Below, one piece after another: positions 1-12,420 of a DNA stretch of 64,000 bases (position 1 is its first letter; each line of letters opens with the position of its first letter). A program made the translations under genes and the position numbers. The notes under the pieces were generated by a model. It was not told the DNA's origin, did no database searches, and saw nothing but the letters and a program-made list of their open reading frames with translations. The DNA comes from Paramecium pentaurelia (lineage: Eukaryota > Ciliophora > Oligohymenophorea > Peniculida > Parameciidae), in assembly GCA_905183005.1 (NCBI GenBank), contig CAJJDO010000119.1:62001-126000 (forward strand), written 5' to 3'.

Positions 1-428
1 TTTTCATTCTCTTATCTTAACAATTTACAAATAACAAAGCTGTTTTAGCTAGAGAATTGATATGGTATGTGTTTGATCGTTTCCTTTCTTGATTTTGATT
101 ACAAATTTGTTGATTTTTCTCTTTACTCTTAGACTTTGAACATAAACTAGTCTTCTTTGTCTTATTTAAAGATTTCATATCCCTTAATTATGATATTGTT
201 AAATTCAACACTTGAGGTTATTCAAATGATTAACAAAGTTCTTCTGTTGATGACGAATATTTCTGTACACTATATTAATTCCTCAAAATTCTTGGTTTAT
301 TGATTATTTAATTCATTATGAAACTCTATGAATATTTTGGAGGACAATTAAGTGATGCATGTTAATTCTTTGTATAAAATTCAGGACATCTCAGTTAATC
401 AATAAATATTTAATTACAATTCATTTTA
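1..428. other. AT-rich sequence without a recognisable gene
   Basis: TGA interrupts all forward frames and TCA (reverse TGA) all reverse frames at short intervals. I see no intron-exon pattern, RNA gene or repeat here. Confidence 0.6.
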
Positions 429-1199
429 ATGAATAATAAAGAAGAACAACTTAATTTTTATTATGATGAATCTATGTGTCTAAAAGAATCAATCAATTCA
501 TAGCAATAATAAAATAAATAATGATAGATTTGAGTGATCTGTTTATTTAATAAAACAAAAATTATAGATCTTTACTTTAAATAATTGATTAAAGGGTTAT
601 AGTGTTAATCAGGAATTGCTTTGAGATTGAGTAAATCCAGAATAAGTACTCTAAATAAATTGTAAACAATTACCGTTGTAAAAAGTATAATTTCACACTT
701 TAAAAAAAAAATAGTATTATTGAATATATCTCAAAAAAATAAAAATACACAATATTATATATCCGAACAATTAGGATTGGAAATTTCAGATAAGTTGGAA
801 GTCAAAAAAAGAAACACAGACAATTTTTCATATAAGGATATGCATTCAAAGAAGATTTATGAACAAGATATAAGATAATGTCAGGAAACAAAATATTAAA
901 AATTCCTGTTTTCTAATAGTTTTAACCAAAACAAAAATCCAATTATTGAGAAAATTTTATTAATTAGATAGTTATTATATGGTAGAAAATTTCTTTATTA
1001 TTTGATTCATTTTTTTAAGAAAATTTATCAGTTTTAGGAAAAAAATTCAATTAAATCAATTTACATAAATAATCAATTTTAGTAGATTGATTTTATACAG
1101 TTTTTAAAGAAAATTCGATGTAATAACATTAGGTAAAATTTGAGACTACTATTTAGATTAAATTTTGCTATTTTATAAAATCTAGAATCAGATTATTGA
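429..1199 (+). other. Weak open frame, possibly decayed coding sequence
   Basis: An ATG at 429 opens a frame that, apart from TGA codons near 522 and 531, stays open to a TGA at 1197 (about 220 codons after the second TGA). The predicted residues are ordinary for Paramecium (Lys, Asn, Gln and Ile rich). However, codons starting with G make up only about a tenth of the frame, close to background. In the convincing genes of this window the share is nearer a quarter to a third. I recognise no domain. It may be chance or an old relic. The rest of 1200-1834 shows nothing supportable. Confidence 0.15.
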
Positions 1200-1509
1200 A
1201 ATTTAAATATGAAGTAAATTACAATCTTATATTAAGGATATTCTTATTTATATAAGATAAAAATAAATTAATTATATAAACAATCCATTGCATTATAGTG
1301 ATTTCCTTTTATAGGTTTTTGGTCAATTATCCTTAATAATAAACATTTTAAGAGTACCTAATTACACAAAAGTAGTTTTTCATTTATTTAAAATATTTAA
1401 TTAATTCTTTTTTTCCTATTATAATATAATTAAATAATTAAATAATGAAAACTTGGTTTTAATACGGAATAAAATATTTATAGAAATATATAATTTTTAT
1501 TTAATTCTG

Positions 1510-2706
1510 CCTTATGGTTTTATTAGATTTATTATTTAAATCATTTCCACTCTTAGTTTAAAAATATTATAATAATACAGGTTTATAATATCTATTGTCT
1601 TATCACAATACTTTTCTAGTTTCTTTAATATGTATTTGAATTGCTCAAATTAGAAATATTTAAACAATATTTTCAAGACAATATATATGTTTGAGGAATT
1701 TAATTGTAGAAAATGTATATTACTTATTTCCAACCTTAATACCTAGACTGATGATAGTTTTAATTTTGGATAGAGATCATATTATCATTTTAAATAAAAA
1801 TTAAAGGGTCTGATTGTAATTATGAAGTTAAAAAATGGAAAATCATAGATCATTAATCATAGAAAAGATTAAAATATTATCAATGATGATTTTTTTTAAT
1901 TTTTTTCTTATGTATTTAAGTAACTTCCCTATTCTTAGACTCATTTTCTATAATTTCTGTGTCTTTTGTATTAGTATCATTATTAAGTTCTGTTTTCTCT
2001 TAATTTCCATTGATGAAATTCCTTATCATATAAAATAAGCTAATTTATCTTTCCATTTAAGCTTGGATTTAGTCATATCGACACCGAAGATCAGGATTAG
2101 AAAGTATTCGATATGCCTCTAAAATCATTCTAAATTGTGTTGATTGAGGATTTTTATCCTCAACATATTTTGATAATTTACTGGATGATGTTATTTTGCA
2201 AGGTCCCTGTATGCTTATTTTATTTGTGCATGACTCGAGTTATTTGAAATACCAAGAATATTGTAATAATTCATATATTAATTGTGTAAATGTTTATTAG
2301 CTGCCAATTAAAATAAAATTAGAATTGTTTCGAACATTCTAAAAGTTTTTATTGCCATTCATTAAATAACCTTATTTTCTTATTCTTTTATCAAAATACT
2401 AAAAATTCATATTGTGAACTCTAATTCACATCACTATTTTTATTCATAATCATTAATATTCATAATATATTAAAAATATCAAAAAATATTGGCCATTCTA
2501 TTGGGATTTGCATTCCTAACTATTTATAAATAATTCAATTAATTCAAACAAAATACATTTTAAACATGACAATATTTTCTTTTAATATTGAATAAATTTA
2601 AATAAACTTAATATTAAAGATGCTTAATGCAGAATTATAATTCATTATGTAGTAAATCCTATTAATTATTTTCTATTTGATGATTTATTTTATTTTAAAA
2701 AGGTAC
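1510..2706. repeat. 1,197-bp segment duplicated across the N at 2707 (left copy)
   Basis: This segment reappears at 2708-3904 without any difference that I noticed. The two copies abut a single N, which is what unmerged overlapping contigs look like. It contains only low-confidence short frames. Confidence 0.85.
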
Positions 2707-2707
2707 N
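2707..2707. other. Assembly join (single N)
   Basis: A single ambiguous base separates two copies of the same 1.2-kb sequence. It is best read as a scaffolding gap rather than a real base. Confidence 0.9.
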
Positions 2708-3904
2708 CCTTATGGTTTTATTAGATTTATTATTTAAATCATTTCCACTCTTAGTTTAAAAATATTATAATAATACAGGTTTATAATATCTATTGTCTTA
2801 TCACAATACTTTTCTAGTTTCTTTAATATGTATTTGAATTGCTCAAATTAGAAATATTTAAACAATATTTTCAAGACAATATATATGTTTGAGGAATTTA
2901 ATTGTAGAAAATGTATATTACTTATTTCCAACCTTAATACCTAGACTGATGATAGTTTTAATTTTGGATAGAGATCATATTATCATTTTAAATAAAAATT
3001 AAAGGGTCTGATTGTAATTATGAAGTTAAAAAATGGAAAATCATAGATCATTAATCATAGAAAAGATTAAAATATTATCAATGATGATTTTTTTTAATTT
3101 TTTTCTTATGTATTTAAGTAACTTCCCTATTCTTAGACTCATTTTCTATAATTTCTGTGTCTTTTGTATTAGTATCATTATTAAGTTCTGTTTTCTCTTA
3201 ATTTCCATTGATGAAATTCCTTATCATATAAAATAAGCTAATTTATCTTTCCATTTAAGCTTGGATTTAGTCATATCGACACCGAAGATCAGGATTAGAA
3301 AGTATTCGATATGCCTCTAAAATCATTCTAAATTGTGTTGATTGAGGATTTTTATCCTCAACATATTTTGATAATTTACTGGATGATGTTATTTTGCAAG
3401 GTCCCTGTATGCTTATTTTATTTGTGCATGACTCGAGTTATTTGAAATACCAAGAATATTGTAATAATTCATATATTAATTGTGTAAATGTTTATTAGCT
3501 GCCAATTAAAATAAAATTAGAATTGTTTCGAACATTCTAAAAGTTTTTATTGCCATTCATTAAATAACCTTATTTTCTTATTCTTTTATCAAAATACTAA
3601 AAATTCATATTGTGAACTCTAATTCACATCACTATTTTTATTCATAATCATTAATATTCATAATATATTAAAAATATCAAAAAATATTGGCCATTCTATT
3701 GGGATTTGCATTCCTAACTATTTATAAATAATTCAATTAATTCAAACAAAATACATTTTAAACATGACAATATTTTCTTTTAATATTGAATAAATTTAAA
3801 TAAACTTAATATTAAAGATGCTTAATGCAGAATTATAATTCATTATGTAGTAAATCCTATTAATTATTTTCTATTTGATGATTTATTTTATTTTAAAAAG
3901 GTAC
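2708..3904. repeat. 1,197-bp segment duplicated across the N at 2707 (right copy)
   Basis: Copy of 1510-2706. After position 3904 the sequence becomes unique and leads into the RSPH4/6 locus. Confidence 0.85.
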
Positions 3905-4559
3905 TATTATTAACTATTTTTCTAATTTTTTTAAAAGTACAATTCTATTTTTTCATTAATACGGTACTTCGAAAAACTTCAAAAGAATTCCGAAAACTAA
4001 CTAATTAGTATAAAAATATTAAGTATTAGGTTTACTATTAAAGTTAAATATTTACTTGATATTGTTTTAAAGAAAAAAATTGTTTGAAATATTTATCTTT
4101 GCTAAGTAACAATAATTGTAAGAGAATAAAAATACCTATTATTTAATAAGTAAATTAATTACTTTCAAAGTTAATAGAATAAAAAATCCACTTAATATTT
4201 AATAGCTATTAAATGATTATATTATTTTTCCCTTTTAGTATTTAATATTTAATATATATCTCCAAATTTAGAAATTTTATATAATTTTTAGTAAATTTTC
4301 AATACTTATAATTTTAATAAAGGCAATAAAATGCTCTAGCAGCTTTAATATTACTCTAAACTTTTTTTTATTTAATATCAATTGAAGAATTAAGAAATCA
4401 AAAATCAAAAATTCGTACATATAAAAACCATTAAATAGATGTCAGGTGGATCAAATAATCTAAATAAGGGATTACTTATATTATATTGATAGTTATTTAC
4501 TTATTTTTATATTTAATAAATATATATATTTGTATTTATTTATTAATAGTTTTTTATTA
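3905..4559. other. AT-rich flank upstream of RSPH4/6
   Basis: Non-coding by inspection. An ATG at 4440 opens only a 16-codon frame. From 4219 onward this flank is repeated at 24467-24807, but it differs from the sequence in front of the partial copy at 23504. Confidence 0.6.
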
Positions 4560-5983
4560 ATGCTAAAAGAGAAACTGTAAGAAGTAAAGGATTAAAATAC
4601 AAATTTATATGAACATTTGAATAATGTATTAACTAAAATATTATTGGATAATCCAAAAGTATGAATTCATTATGATTTATATAGAATGCATTTGAATTAT
4701 TTGAAGATTATTCATTTTAAGTAAAATCAAATGGTTTTAAATTTGAAAAATATAATGAATTTGATAATGCAGAAAGATCAAAAATAAATATGGATTAAAG
4801 TATATAATAAAAGACATTGAAACTTATAAATAAAATTAATCTTGGAACTGATGAAGAACCATAAGAAGCAACTTAAACTGGATATTTACCTAATTTAATA
4901 GAAGAATCTTATTTATATGAATGGGCTGGTATTGGAATTGATGAAAATTATAAAATATTTAAAGCATTAACTGTAATCTATTTATTATATATAATTAGCT
5001 ATTATCTGTTACTAAATAAGCATCAAAATTAAGATTTTGGGGTAAAATAATGGGTAGATAAAAGGATTATTATATTGCTGAAGGAATTGCTACTAGTTAA
5101 GTTGAAGATGGTGAATTACCACCTGAAGTTGAACCTAGAGGAACTGGAATTAATACTAAATCTTATTGGGCATGCAATGATTTATTAAATGATAAAGATT
5201 GGATTGAATTACCTTTAATTACACCTTAATAAATTAATACTTCTAGATTAATTAAATATATGTTTACAGGTAATTTAGAATCTGATGTTATTACTAATCC
5301 TTATTTCTTTGGAAAAGAAAAACATTTATTAAAAGCATAAATTGTTAGAATTACATAATCTACTGTTATTATTCCAAAAGGTTAATATATTTTAAGAGAA
5401 GGTGAACCAAGAGAAATAGATCCAACACCTGAATATAAATTACCAGGATTTCATGATTTAAAAACATTAAATGATTGGATGCATTTCAATTAAAATATAT
5501 TAAATGTATATTATATATATATTAATATTATTAGTGTGGTAGATTAGTACATTTAATACCATCTGAATTACCTGAAGGTATTGAACCAGAAGTTTATTAA
5601 AAATAAATAGAAAATGCAGATCCTTTTGAAAATAGATTAAAACCAATATCAAATGATAAAAATGCTTGGAAAATAAGAATTGTAGGAGATACAACAGATT
5701 ATAATCCTTTATCTAAAGATACTAATAATAAAGTTAATAATGGTGTTATTATTATTAAATCTTTAGTTTGGCCAGGATTAGTAACAGTATATTCTGTAAT
5801 AATTTATTTAATTTATAATAGAATAAAGTATTATCATAATTATATTATGGTTATGGATATAAAGCAACAAATAATCATTTCTATCCTAAATAACCATAAT
5901 AAGTTTAATCTGAATAACCAGATCTTCCTGAATAATCAGAACCTAATTTCCCAGCAGAAATCCCTTAACAACAATAAGATTGA
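4560..5983 (+). CDS. RSPH4A: Radial spoke head protein, RSPH4/6 family
   Basis: Five exons encode 438 residues. The introns are 4659-4684, 4973-4998, 5506-5534 and 5796-5821 (26, 26, 29 and 26 nt), and the spliced length is a whole number of codons. The family forms the head of axonemal radial spokes, which pass signals from the central pair to dynein arms. Family hallmarks visible are RFWGKIMGRQKDYYIAEG, then a PPEVEPRGTGIN motif and SYWACNDL. Further on come WIELPLITPQQI, FTGNLES and KSLVWPGLVTVY near the C-terminus, followed by a Gln/Pro-rich acidic tail. The ATG at 4560 is chosen because the frame from the upstream ATG closes after 16 codons. It converges on the coiled-coil gene at 6341. 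Copies lie at 23504 and 24808. Confidence 0.95.
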
Positions 5984-6340
5984 TCATTATTATTATTAAA
6001 TTATCGAATAATAGCATAACACTTAATTTTTTTGATTCTTATTAGTAAAAAAACTGGAGAATTTATCAATCAAATTTTAGTGTTATTAATAAAATAGGAA
6101 AAACAAAATAAATGTCAAGACTAAGGTGAGTAAATTCAAAAAATTATTGTTTAACACCATGATTGAAAGATAATCACCATCACTGTTATTTGAGTGTTAA
6201 GATATGAATTTACCTAATTATTATATTCTATTTTTTCATTTACAAAAAAGAGATTATTATGAAAATTCTCAATAAAAAAATAAAGTAAATTCAAAATCAA
6301 ATTAATAATAAGATAAACAAATTTAATCTATAAATAATTT
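5984..6340. other. Convergent intergenic stretch
   Basis: About 360 bp separate the stops of the RSPH4/6 gene and the reverse-strand coiled-coil gene. I see no gene here. Positions 5973-6030 are repeated at 7539-7596. Confidence 0.5.
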
Positions 6341-7387
6341 TCACTATTAAAATTCAGTAAATTTATCAACTTGTAAAGCATTTTTAATTTGATTGCTAAA
6401 TTCATTTGTGAAATTTAATTATCCTCCTTTAGTTTTGTAATCAAATTTTTTTTGTAAAACTTTATTTTCAGCTTCGATTTCTCTAATTATAATTATAATT
6501 ATTTTAATAATAAAGGTTATCATTATTCAATATTCTTTTCTTTTATGATATAACTCTGATTACTTTTTAAATTATATTATCTTAATTAATATTTATTATA
6601 AGCCTCATTCATCTCATGTTTTATTTTTCTAATATTCTGCATTTATATTTAAAAAGACTTTATTTTAGTTAGCTTATTTGCTGAAATGCTAAGTATACTA
6701 AAAATTCTCTGTTGATTTTACAAACAATAATTCTTATTTTCCATATAGTATTTATAGTCTTTAATTGCTTAATTATAGCCTTACTTCTTTCAAATTCTTG
6801 TTATATTATTAATATTTCTAAATCATTTTTACAATTACAAAATTACTATCATTCTAAGTGAATGATATAGTTTATTATTTATAATTTATCACTTTGAATA
6901 ATGTCCTAAATCTTTTTACACATTTTAATATTGATGTTCAATCTTTAAATTATTTATCTTCAGGCATTCTAATTAAGTTTGAAACTTATTTTAAAATATA
7001 AAATATACTTACTTATAATTTTGGTATTCTAGATCATTAAATAAACTATTAAATTTAGCCTGCCTTGACATAAGTAGTTATTTATTAAGTTTATAATTAT
7101 TTTTATATATGTCATTATTACTCATCATTAGCTTTTTTAATAGGTCTATCAATATACATGAAAGGATTGTATTTATCTTTTGTCATTAATGCCAAACAAG
7201 TTGAAACAATGTCTGGTTTATTTATGATGTGCTATAGAGGTGTAACCAAATTAATTGATGAGATTTTTTTGCCCAAAATGTATAATTCTCCATCTTGAAT
7301 GAAATTCTTTTTTGAAATTAATGGTGCCTCTTCATCAACAATACTCAAACTTTCAAATTTTCTTTTTAAAATAGTTAAATCACCCAT
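6341..7387 (-). CDS. Hypothetical coiled-coil protein (gene model disturbed)
   Basis: The N-terminal part is a clean frame starting MGDLTILKRKFESL and rich in G-starting codons. After about 87 residues it meets TAA TAA TGA. A reading frame shifted by +1 at the six-base A run just before that stop continues with SRQAKFNSLFNDLEYQN. Further coiled-coil-like stretches follow, among them KIKHEMNEAYNKYQLRQY and EIEAENKVLQKKFDYKT, down to a TGA at 6341. I could not resolve all introns between these stretches. It may be one gene with a frameshift, or two overlapping genes. I recognise no domain. It converges on RSPH4/6. Another full copy lies at 27745-28791 and a truncated one at 26589-27429. Confidence 0.55.
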
Positions 7388-7537
7388 TTATACTTATATT
7401 AATATATTTATTAAAATTTAGTAAAGCTATTCAAAGTCTCTAGTTGTTAAAAGAGAATAAAAAATTTCCATTATTTAGTATTCAAATATTTCAAGTATAA
7501 TCTTTTATAGTCTAAATTTTAAGTAATAAACTTCTTT

Positions 7538-7538
7538 N
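7538..7538. other. Assembly join (single N)
   Basis: The sequence to the left is the upstream flank of the coiled-coil gene. To the right is the 3' end of an RSPH4/6 copy followed by unrelated sequence. Confidence 0.85.
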
Positions 7539-7596
7539 AATAAGATTGATCATTATTATTATTAAATTATCGAATAATAGCATAACACTTAATTTT
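7539..7596 (+). repeat. 58-bp 3' end of a second RSPH4/6 copy
   Basis: Identical to 5973-6030, covering the last codons and stop of RSPH4/6. It then diverges completely. It therefore looks like the tail of an RSPH4/6 copy with a different downstream neighbour. Confidence 0.75.
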
Positions 7597-7649
7597 ATAT
7601 ATTTGATAAAACAACAGATTAGAAATATAAATAACTAATCAATATCATT

Positions 7650-8689
7650 ATGGCAGAATTGATGCTTAAAGGCATGTTTCAAATTTCATCAAGGGTGTAA
7701 GGGTCTAGATAATATAGGGTAATTTAAAAGCATTATGTGATTCTTATAACTTTCATGTTTTAAGATTGACTTTATTTTAAAGGTGGCAATGTTATTGTGT
7801 TTGTCCAATTTGTGTGAAATAAATTATGTTATAATATTATTTATAAGTAGAGAAATAATGAATAAAAAGTAGTAGAGGATAAAAAAAGATTATTTTATTA
7901 AGAAATAAGTTAACATGTATATATTTCTCAGATAAATTCTAAACCTTTTAAGAACAAAGAATACTGAAATTGAAAAAGTAATACATTTACTTGATATCAA
8001 TTGTATGAAAAATTTAATAGAAATTATCTCCAAATAAATAGAAAAAGAGCTGAATTCATATTAAATATTCAAAGTTTCTAGCTTCTCCACTTATTTAATG
8101 AGTCATTTTAAGAAACCTTGAAATAAAAAGAATTTGATGGCATTTGCATAAAAAAGTCAAGAGATTTATTAGTTGTTTGAAAAATAGATATATAACTTTC
8201 TATTTTACTTTACTAATAATTTTAGTTCAAAAGTAGTTCTACCCAAAAAATCATTCTGTCAAACTAAATAATCAATAATTAAAAAAATGAATAAATATTG
8301 ATTAATAAATTTTAATTTATCTATTACAGTTATTTATATCAAGAATTGTAGAATTATTAATTTTGGAAACATGATAGTAATTTTCAAAAATTTAGATTAA
8401 GTGAATTTGAAGTATAAATTATCAATACTTATTAAAGAAATTCATAAATGATCTTTTTGTAAAAAATTAAATTATAAATTAAATGAAAGTGACATCAAAG
8501 ATAGCTTTTTCAATTAATTAAATTGATATTAGAGAAACTCAAATAGAAAAGCATTAAAGATTCTTCAATTTATACAATATACTTGGTAGCGATTTGGATT
8601 TAAATTATACACCTATGATCTTTATTATAAAGAATATATAATTGTAAATTTAAAATATACTTTCAAATTATTTTCATTTGTTTTAGTGA
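7650..8689 (+). other. Doubtful multi-exon or decayed coding region
   Basis: Several forward frames of 50-140 codons follow one another and could be joined by introns. A 26-nt GT...AG intron, for example, fits between a frame ending FRLSEFE and one starting KFINDLF, which runs to a TGA at 8687. Other joins need in-frame TGA codons or unusually long introns. Codons starting with G are scarce, as in non-coding DNA of this window. I recognise no domain. It may be a pseudogene or chance frames. Confidence 0.2.
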
Positions 8690-8952
8690 GTGTTTATTTT
8701 TATATATAAATCATATAATTAATATATATTTCATAATCCTATCAACTTATCTATGCTTATTAACTGAAAGAGTTTAGTAATCAGAAAAATTATGTTTGAT
8801 TGAAAATTCTTATATATTCTTCTTTTGTCTAGAACAAATAGAATTTTACTTTATTATCCAAATTTTTAGAGTTCAACAATGAAGCTAAACTTAATATTAT
8901 AAAAGAAGGTTTTCTTGGATTTTTAGTAATTTAATATAATTGAAATTTATTT

Positions 8953-10864
8953 ATGACTCATCCAATAGTAAATATGATATAAACTTAGGGTTAAAAATGT
9001 AAAAACATATGCCATGCTATAGACTTATATGGTGTAAATCCAAATTTATTGATTTTTGGTAATCAAAAGTATTCAAGTCTTCTTGGAAGTCTCCTTACAA
9101 TAATTGCTTCAGCATTGACTTTTGGATACTTATTGTAATAGGTCTAAGAATTAGTTTAGAAGTAGCTACCTTAAACAATTTTATCAGAACACTTAGTAAC
9201 AGAAACTTCTGTATGTATATATAATAAAATATAGCCATTTGCATTTGAAAATCATAATTTTACACTAACAATATCTGTTGCTAATATGGAATAGAATCCT
9301 TTGAAGACTATTGATAAATATTTTACTATTAAAGTTGAAAATTGTATAAGAACAAGATAATTTAATACTACAACAAATAAAATTGATGTTGTTAATACGT
9401 ATGTTTAAAAGTTATAAAACTAGATGTATTACTTATCCAACGGAAGCTTGCACACCTGACCATTTTATTACGGATCTCTAAAAAGAATATTTTAGTAAAA
9501 TAAGATTAGGGACTGTATAATGTATTAAAAAGGATTTTTTAGAAAATAAACCCCCTGTAATGATATATCAGATATGTAGGTACTATAAGGGATTGTTTCA
9601 GGAAATATCTACTCCTACATTACTATTAAATTTTCAGCATGTAAGAATAGTACAGAGAAACATGATTGTGCTTCAAGAGATGAGATTAATTAAGAGTTAA
9701 TTAATGGTTATTATGTAGTTCATATGAGTGATTCTTTGATTTAAATGAGTAATCCTAAAAGCATTCAATAAAATTTCATAAAAATGCAATTTACATAATT
9801 CTCAATTACATCATCTAAAACTATATACTAAGGATTTAGGATTATTTAATCAATGACTGATGATGGAGTATTGACTAATAATGTTGTAGAAGATTCATTT
9901 TTGGTTTAATAGTATTATTAAGAATCAAATTCAGGCTATAATGAAGATTATTTAATCTTTCATAGTCTGATACTTGATAATAAATATACAAATTATTAAA
10001 GATCCTACATTAAATTATTGACTATCTTAAGTAAGATTGGAGGTTTATGGTAATTAATATTTATAACCTTTGGGATTATATCTAAACCATTTATTTTAAC
10101 TGAAATGAAAATCAATTTAGCAAATAAATTATTTAGATTTTAGTAAGAGGAAAATGATCTTACTTAAAGTATAAAGAAAGAGGGTAGTATGAAATAGAAT
10201 TTAGAAAAATATTTGTAAAAATCATAATAACAATTGCCAAATACAATATCAAATATTCTACTATTTTTATTTGGATGCAACAAGGCAAAAATAAAATAAT
10301 TGAATTAAGCAAATAAGAAAATTTAAGAAAATTTAGATATAGTTGAAATAATGAGAAGATTTTAGGAATTTGATAATTTCAAATAAATAATTTTGACAGT
10401 TAATTAGAGAATTTTATTTGATCTTATTCCGATACCATTAATAACTAGTTTTCATTAAAATCAAATTGATTCAGATTAATTCAAAAGTAATAAGATAGAT
10501 TAATATAGATTAACATCATTCAAAAGATAATTTTGAAAGATTTGTTGAAGCTTATAAATCATTTTTTTTAATTCGTGATATGACTGAGATCCCTGAAAAT
10601 ATTGGATAAAAATTAATTAAATTTTTAGATTAAGACATGATTAAACTATTTTATGAATATCATTTAGATTCTGAATAAAGATAGGTATTCTAATTATAAT
10701 CAGAAGAGAGAAAATCTAAAATTATAGTTGATAGAAATTATCTAGATTCTGAGTCAAAATTAAGTCTCTCTCCATGTAATTCAAAGAGTTAAGAAGTTCA
10801 AGCTGTTAAAATTTTTCTTAATAATTAATAAATTAAAAGAAAATTTGAAAATTTATAAGTTTGA
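8953..10864 (+). CDS. Two-pass transmembrane protein, function unknown
   Basis: Five exons encode 605 residues. The introns are 9211-9234, 9399-9423, 9557-9579 and 10487-10508, and the spliced length is a whole number of codons. A hydrophobic helix near residues 50-70 (SSLLGSLLTIIASALTFGYL) follows a short N-terminus. A loop of about 300 residues with several Cys comes next, then a second helix (GGLWQLIFITFGIISKP). The tail is long and rich in Lys, Gln and Glu and probably cytosolic. The layout is N-terminal TM, large extracytosolic domain, C-terminal TM and charged tail. It resembles large families of uncharacterised ciliate membrane proteins, but I cannot assign a function. The last 3' part is repeated after the N at 11181. 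Confidence 0.8.
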
Positions 10865-11180
10865 TAAATTCATTCTATATTGAATGTATTTCCAATATTT
10901 ATTACTAAAATATATATACTTTGAAATACTCTTTAATTTTTCTATTAGTTTAAATTTACAATTAAATTTTTGATTCATTAAAAGATATTTTAACAACATA
11001 AATAATTCGATAATTAATTATATATATATATAGTAAGCTTGAGATAAATGTTTGATACTTTTTTCATGAAACAAAATGAAATTATTAGATATCAGAAGTG
11101 TCGAATTCAAATATAGTATAAATTTCTATAAAATTTTATTATTTTAATTAAAAATCTACATAAAATAATCCATTCCTTCT
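9942..11180. repeat. 1,239-bp segment duplicated across the N at 11181 (left copy)
   Basis: Covers the 3' part of the membrane-protein gene and about 300 bp beyond it. It repeats at 11182-12420. This is an unmerged contig overlap. Confidence 0.85.
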
Positions 11181-11181
11181 N
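11181..11181. other. Assembly join (single N)
   Basis: Separates two copies of the same 1.24-kb sequence. Confidence 0.9.
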
Positions 11182-12420
11182 TGAAGATTATTTAATCTTT
11201 CATAGTCTGATACTTGATAATAAATATACAAATTATTAAAGATCCTACATTAAATTATTGACTATCTTAAGTAAGATTGGAGGTTTATGGTAATTAATAT
11301 TTATAACCTTTGGGATTATATCTAAACCATTTATTTTAACTGAAATGAAAATCAATTTAGCAAATAAATTATTTAGATTTTAGTAAGAGGAAAATGATCT
11401 TACTTAAAGTATAAAGAAAGAGGGTAGTATGAAATAGAATTTAGAAAAATATTTGTAAAAATCATAATAACAATTGCCAAATACAATATCAAATATTCTA
11501 CTATTTTTATTTGGATGCAACAAGGCAAAAATAAAATAATTGAATTAAGCAAATAAGAAAATTTAAGAAAATTTAGATATAGTTGAAATAATGAGAAGAT
11601 TTTAGGAATTTGATAATTTCAAATAAATAATTTTGACAGTTAATTAGAGAATTTTATTTGATCTTATTCCGATACCATTAATAACTAGTTTTCATTAAAA
11701 TCAAATTGATTCAGATTAATTCAAAAGTAATAAGATAGATTAATATAGATTAACATCATTCAAAAGATAATTTTGAAAGATTTGTTGAAGCTTATAAATC
11801 ATTTTTTTTAATTCGTGATATGACTGAGATCCCTGAAAATATTGGATAAAAATTAATTAAATTTTTAGATTAAGACATGATTAAACTATTTTATGAATAT
11901 CATTTAGATTCTGAATAAAGATAGGTATTCTAATTATAATCAGAAGAGAGAAAATCTAAAATTATAGTTGATAGAAATTATCTAGATTCTGAGTCAAAAT
12001 TAAGTCTCTCTCCATGTAATTCAAAGAGTTAAGAAGTTCAAGCTGTTAAAATTTTTCTTAATAATTAATAAATTAAAAGAAAATTTGAAAATTTATAAGT
12101 TTGATAAATTCATTCTATATTGAATGTATTTCCAATATTTATTACTAAAATATATATACTTTGAAATACTCTTTAATTTTTCTATTAGTTTAAATTTACA
12201 ATTAAATTTTTGATTCATTAAAAGATATTTTAACAACATAAATAATTCGATAATTAATTATATATATATATAGTAAGCTTGAGATAAATGTTTGATACTT
12301 TTTTCATGAAACAAAATGAAATTATTAGATATCAGAAGTGTCGAATTCAAATATAGTATAAATTTCTATAAAATTTTATTATTTTAATTAAAAATCTACA
12401 TAAAATAATCCATTCCTTCT
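11182..12420. repeat. 1,239-bp segment duplicated across the N at 11181 (right copy)
   Basis: Copy of 9942-11180. It carries the last coding part of the two-pass membrane protein (to the TGA at 12102-12104) without its first half, so it should not be counted as a separate gene. Unique sequence resumes at 12421. Confidence 0.85.

Noticed and set aside
1835..2143. Hydrophobic reading frame of 102 codons (also at 3033-3341)
   Set aside because: Open mostly because TGA is rare in AT-rich DNA. It is Phe/Ile/Leu-rich from T-rich sequence, with few G-starting codons and no homologue recognised. The second copy is only the contig overlap.
5500..5694. Reverse-strand frame inside RSPH4/6 (and its copy at 25748)
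   Set aside because: Lies antisense to conserved exons of RSPH4/6; a shadow frame.
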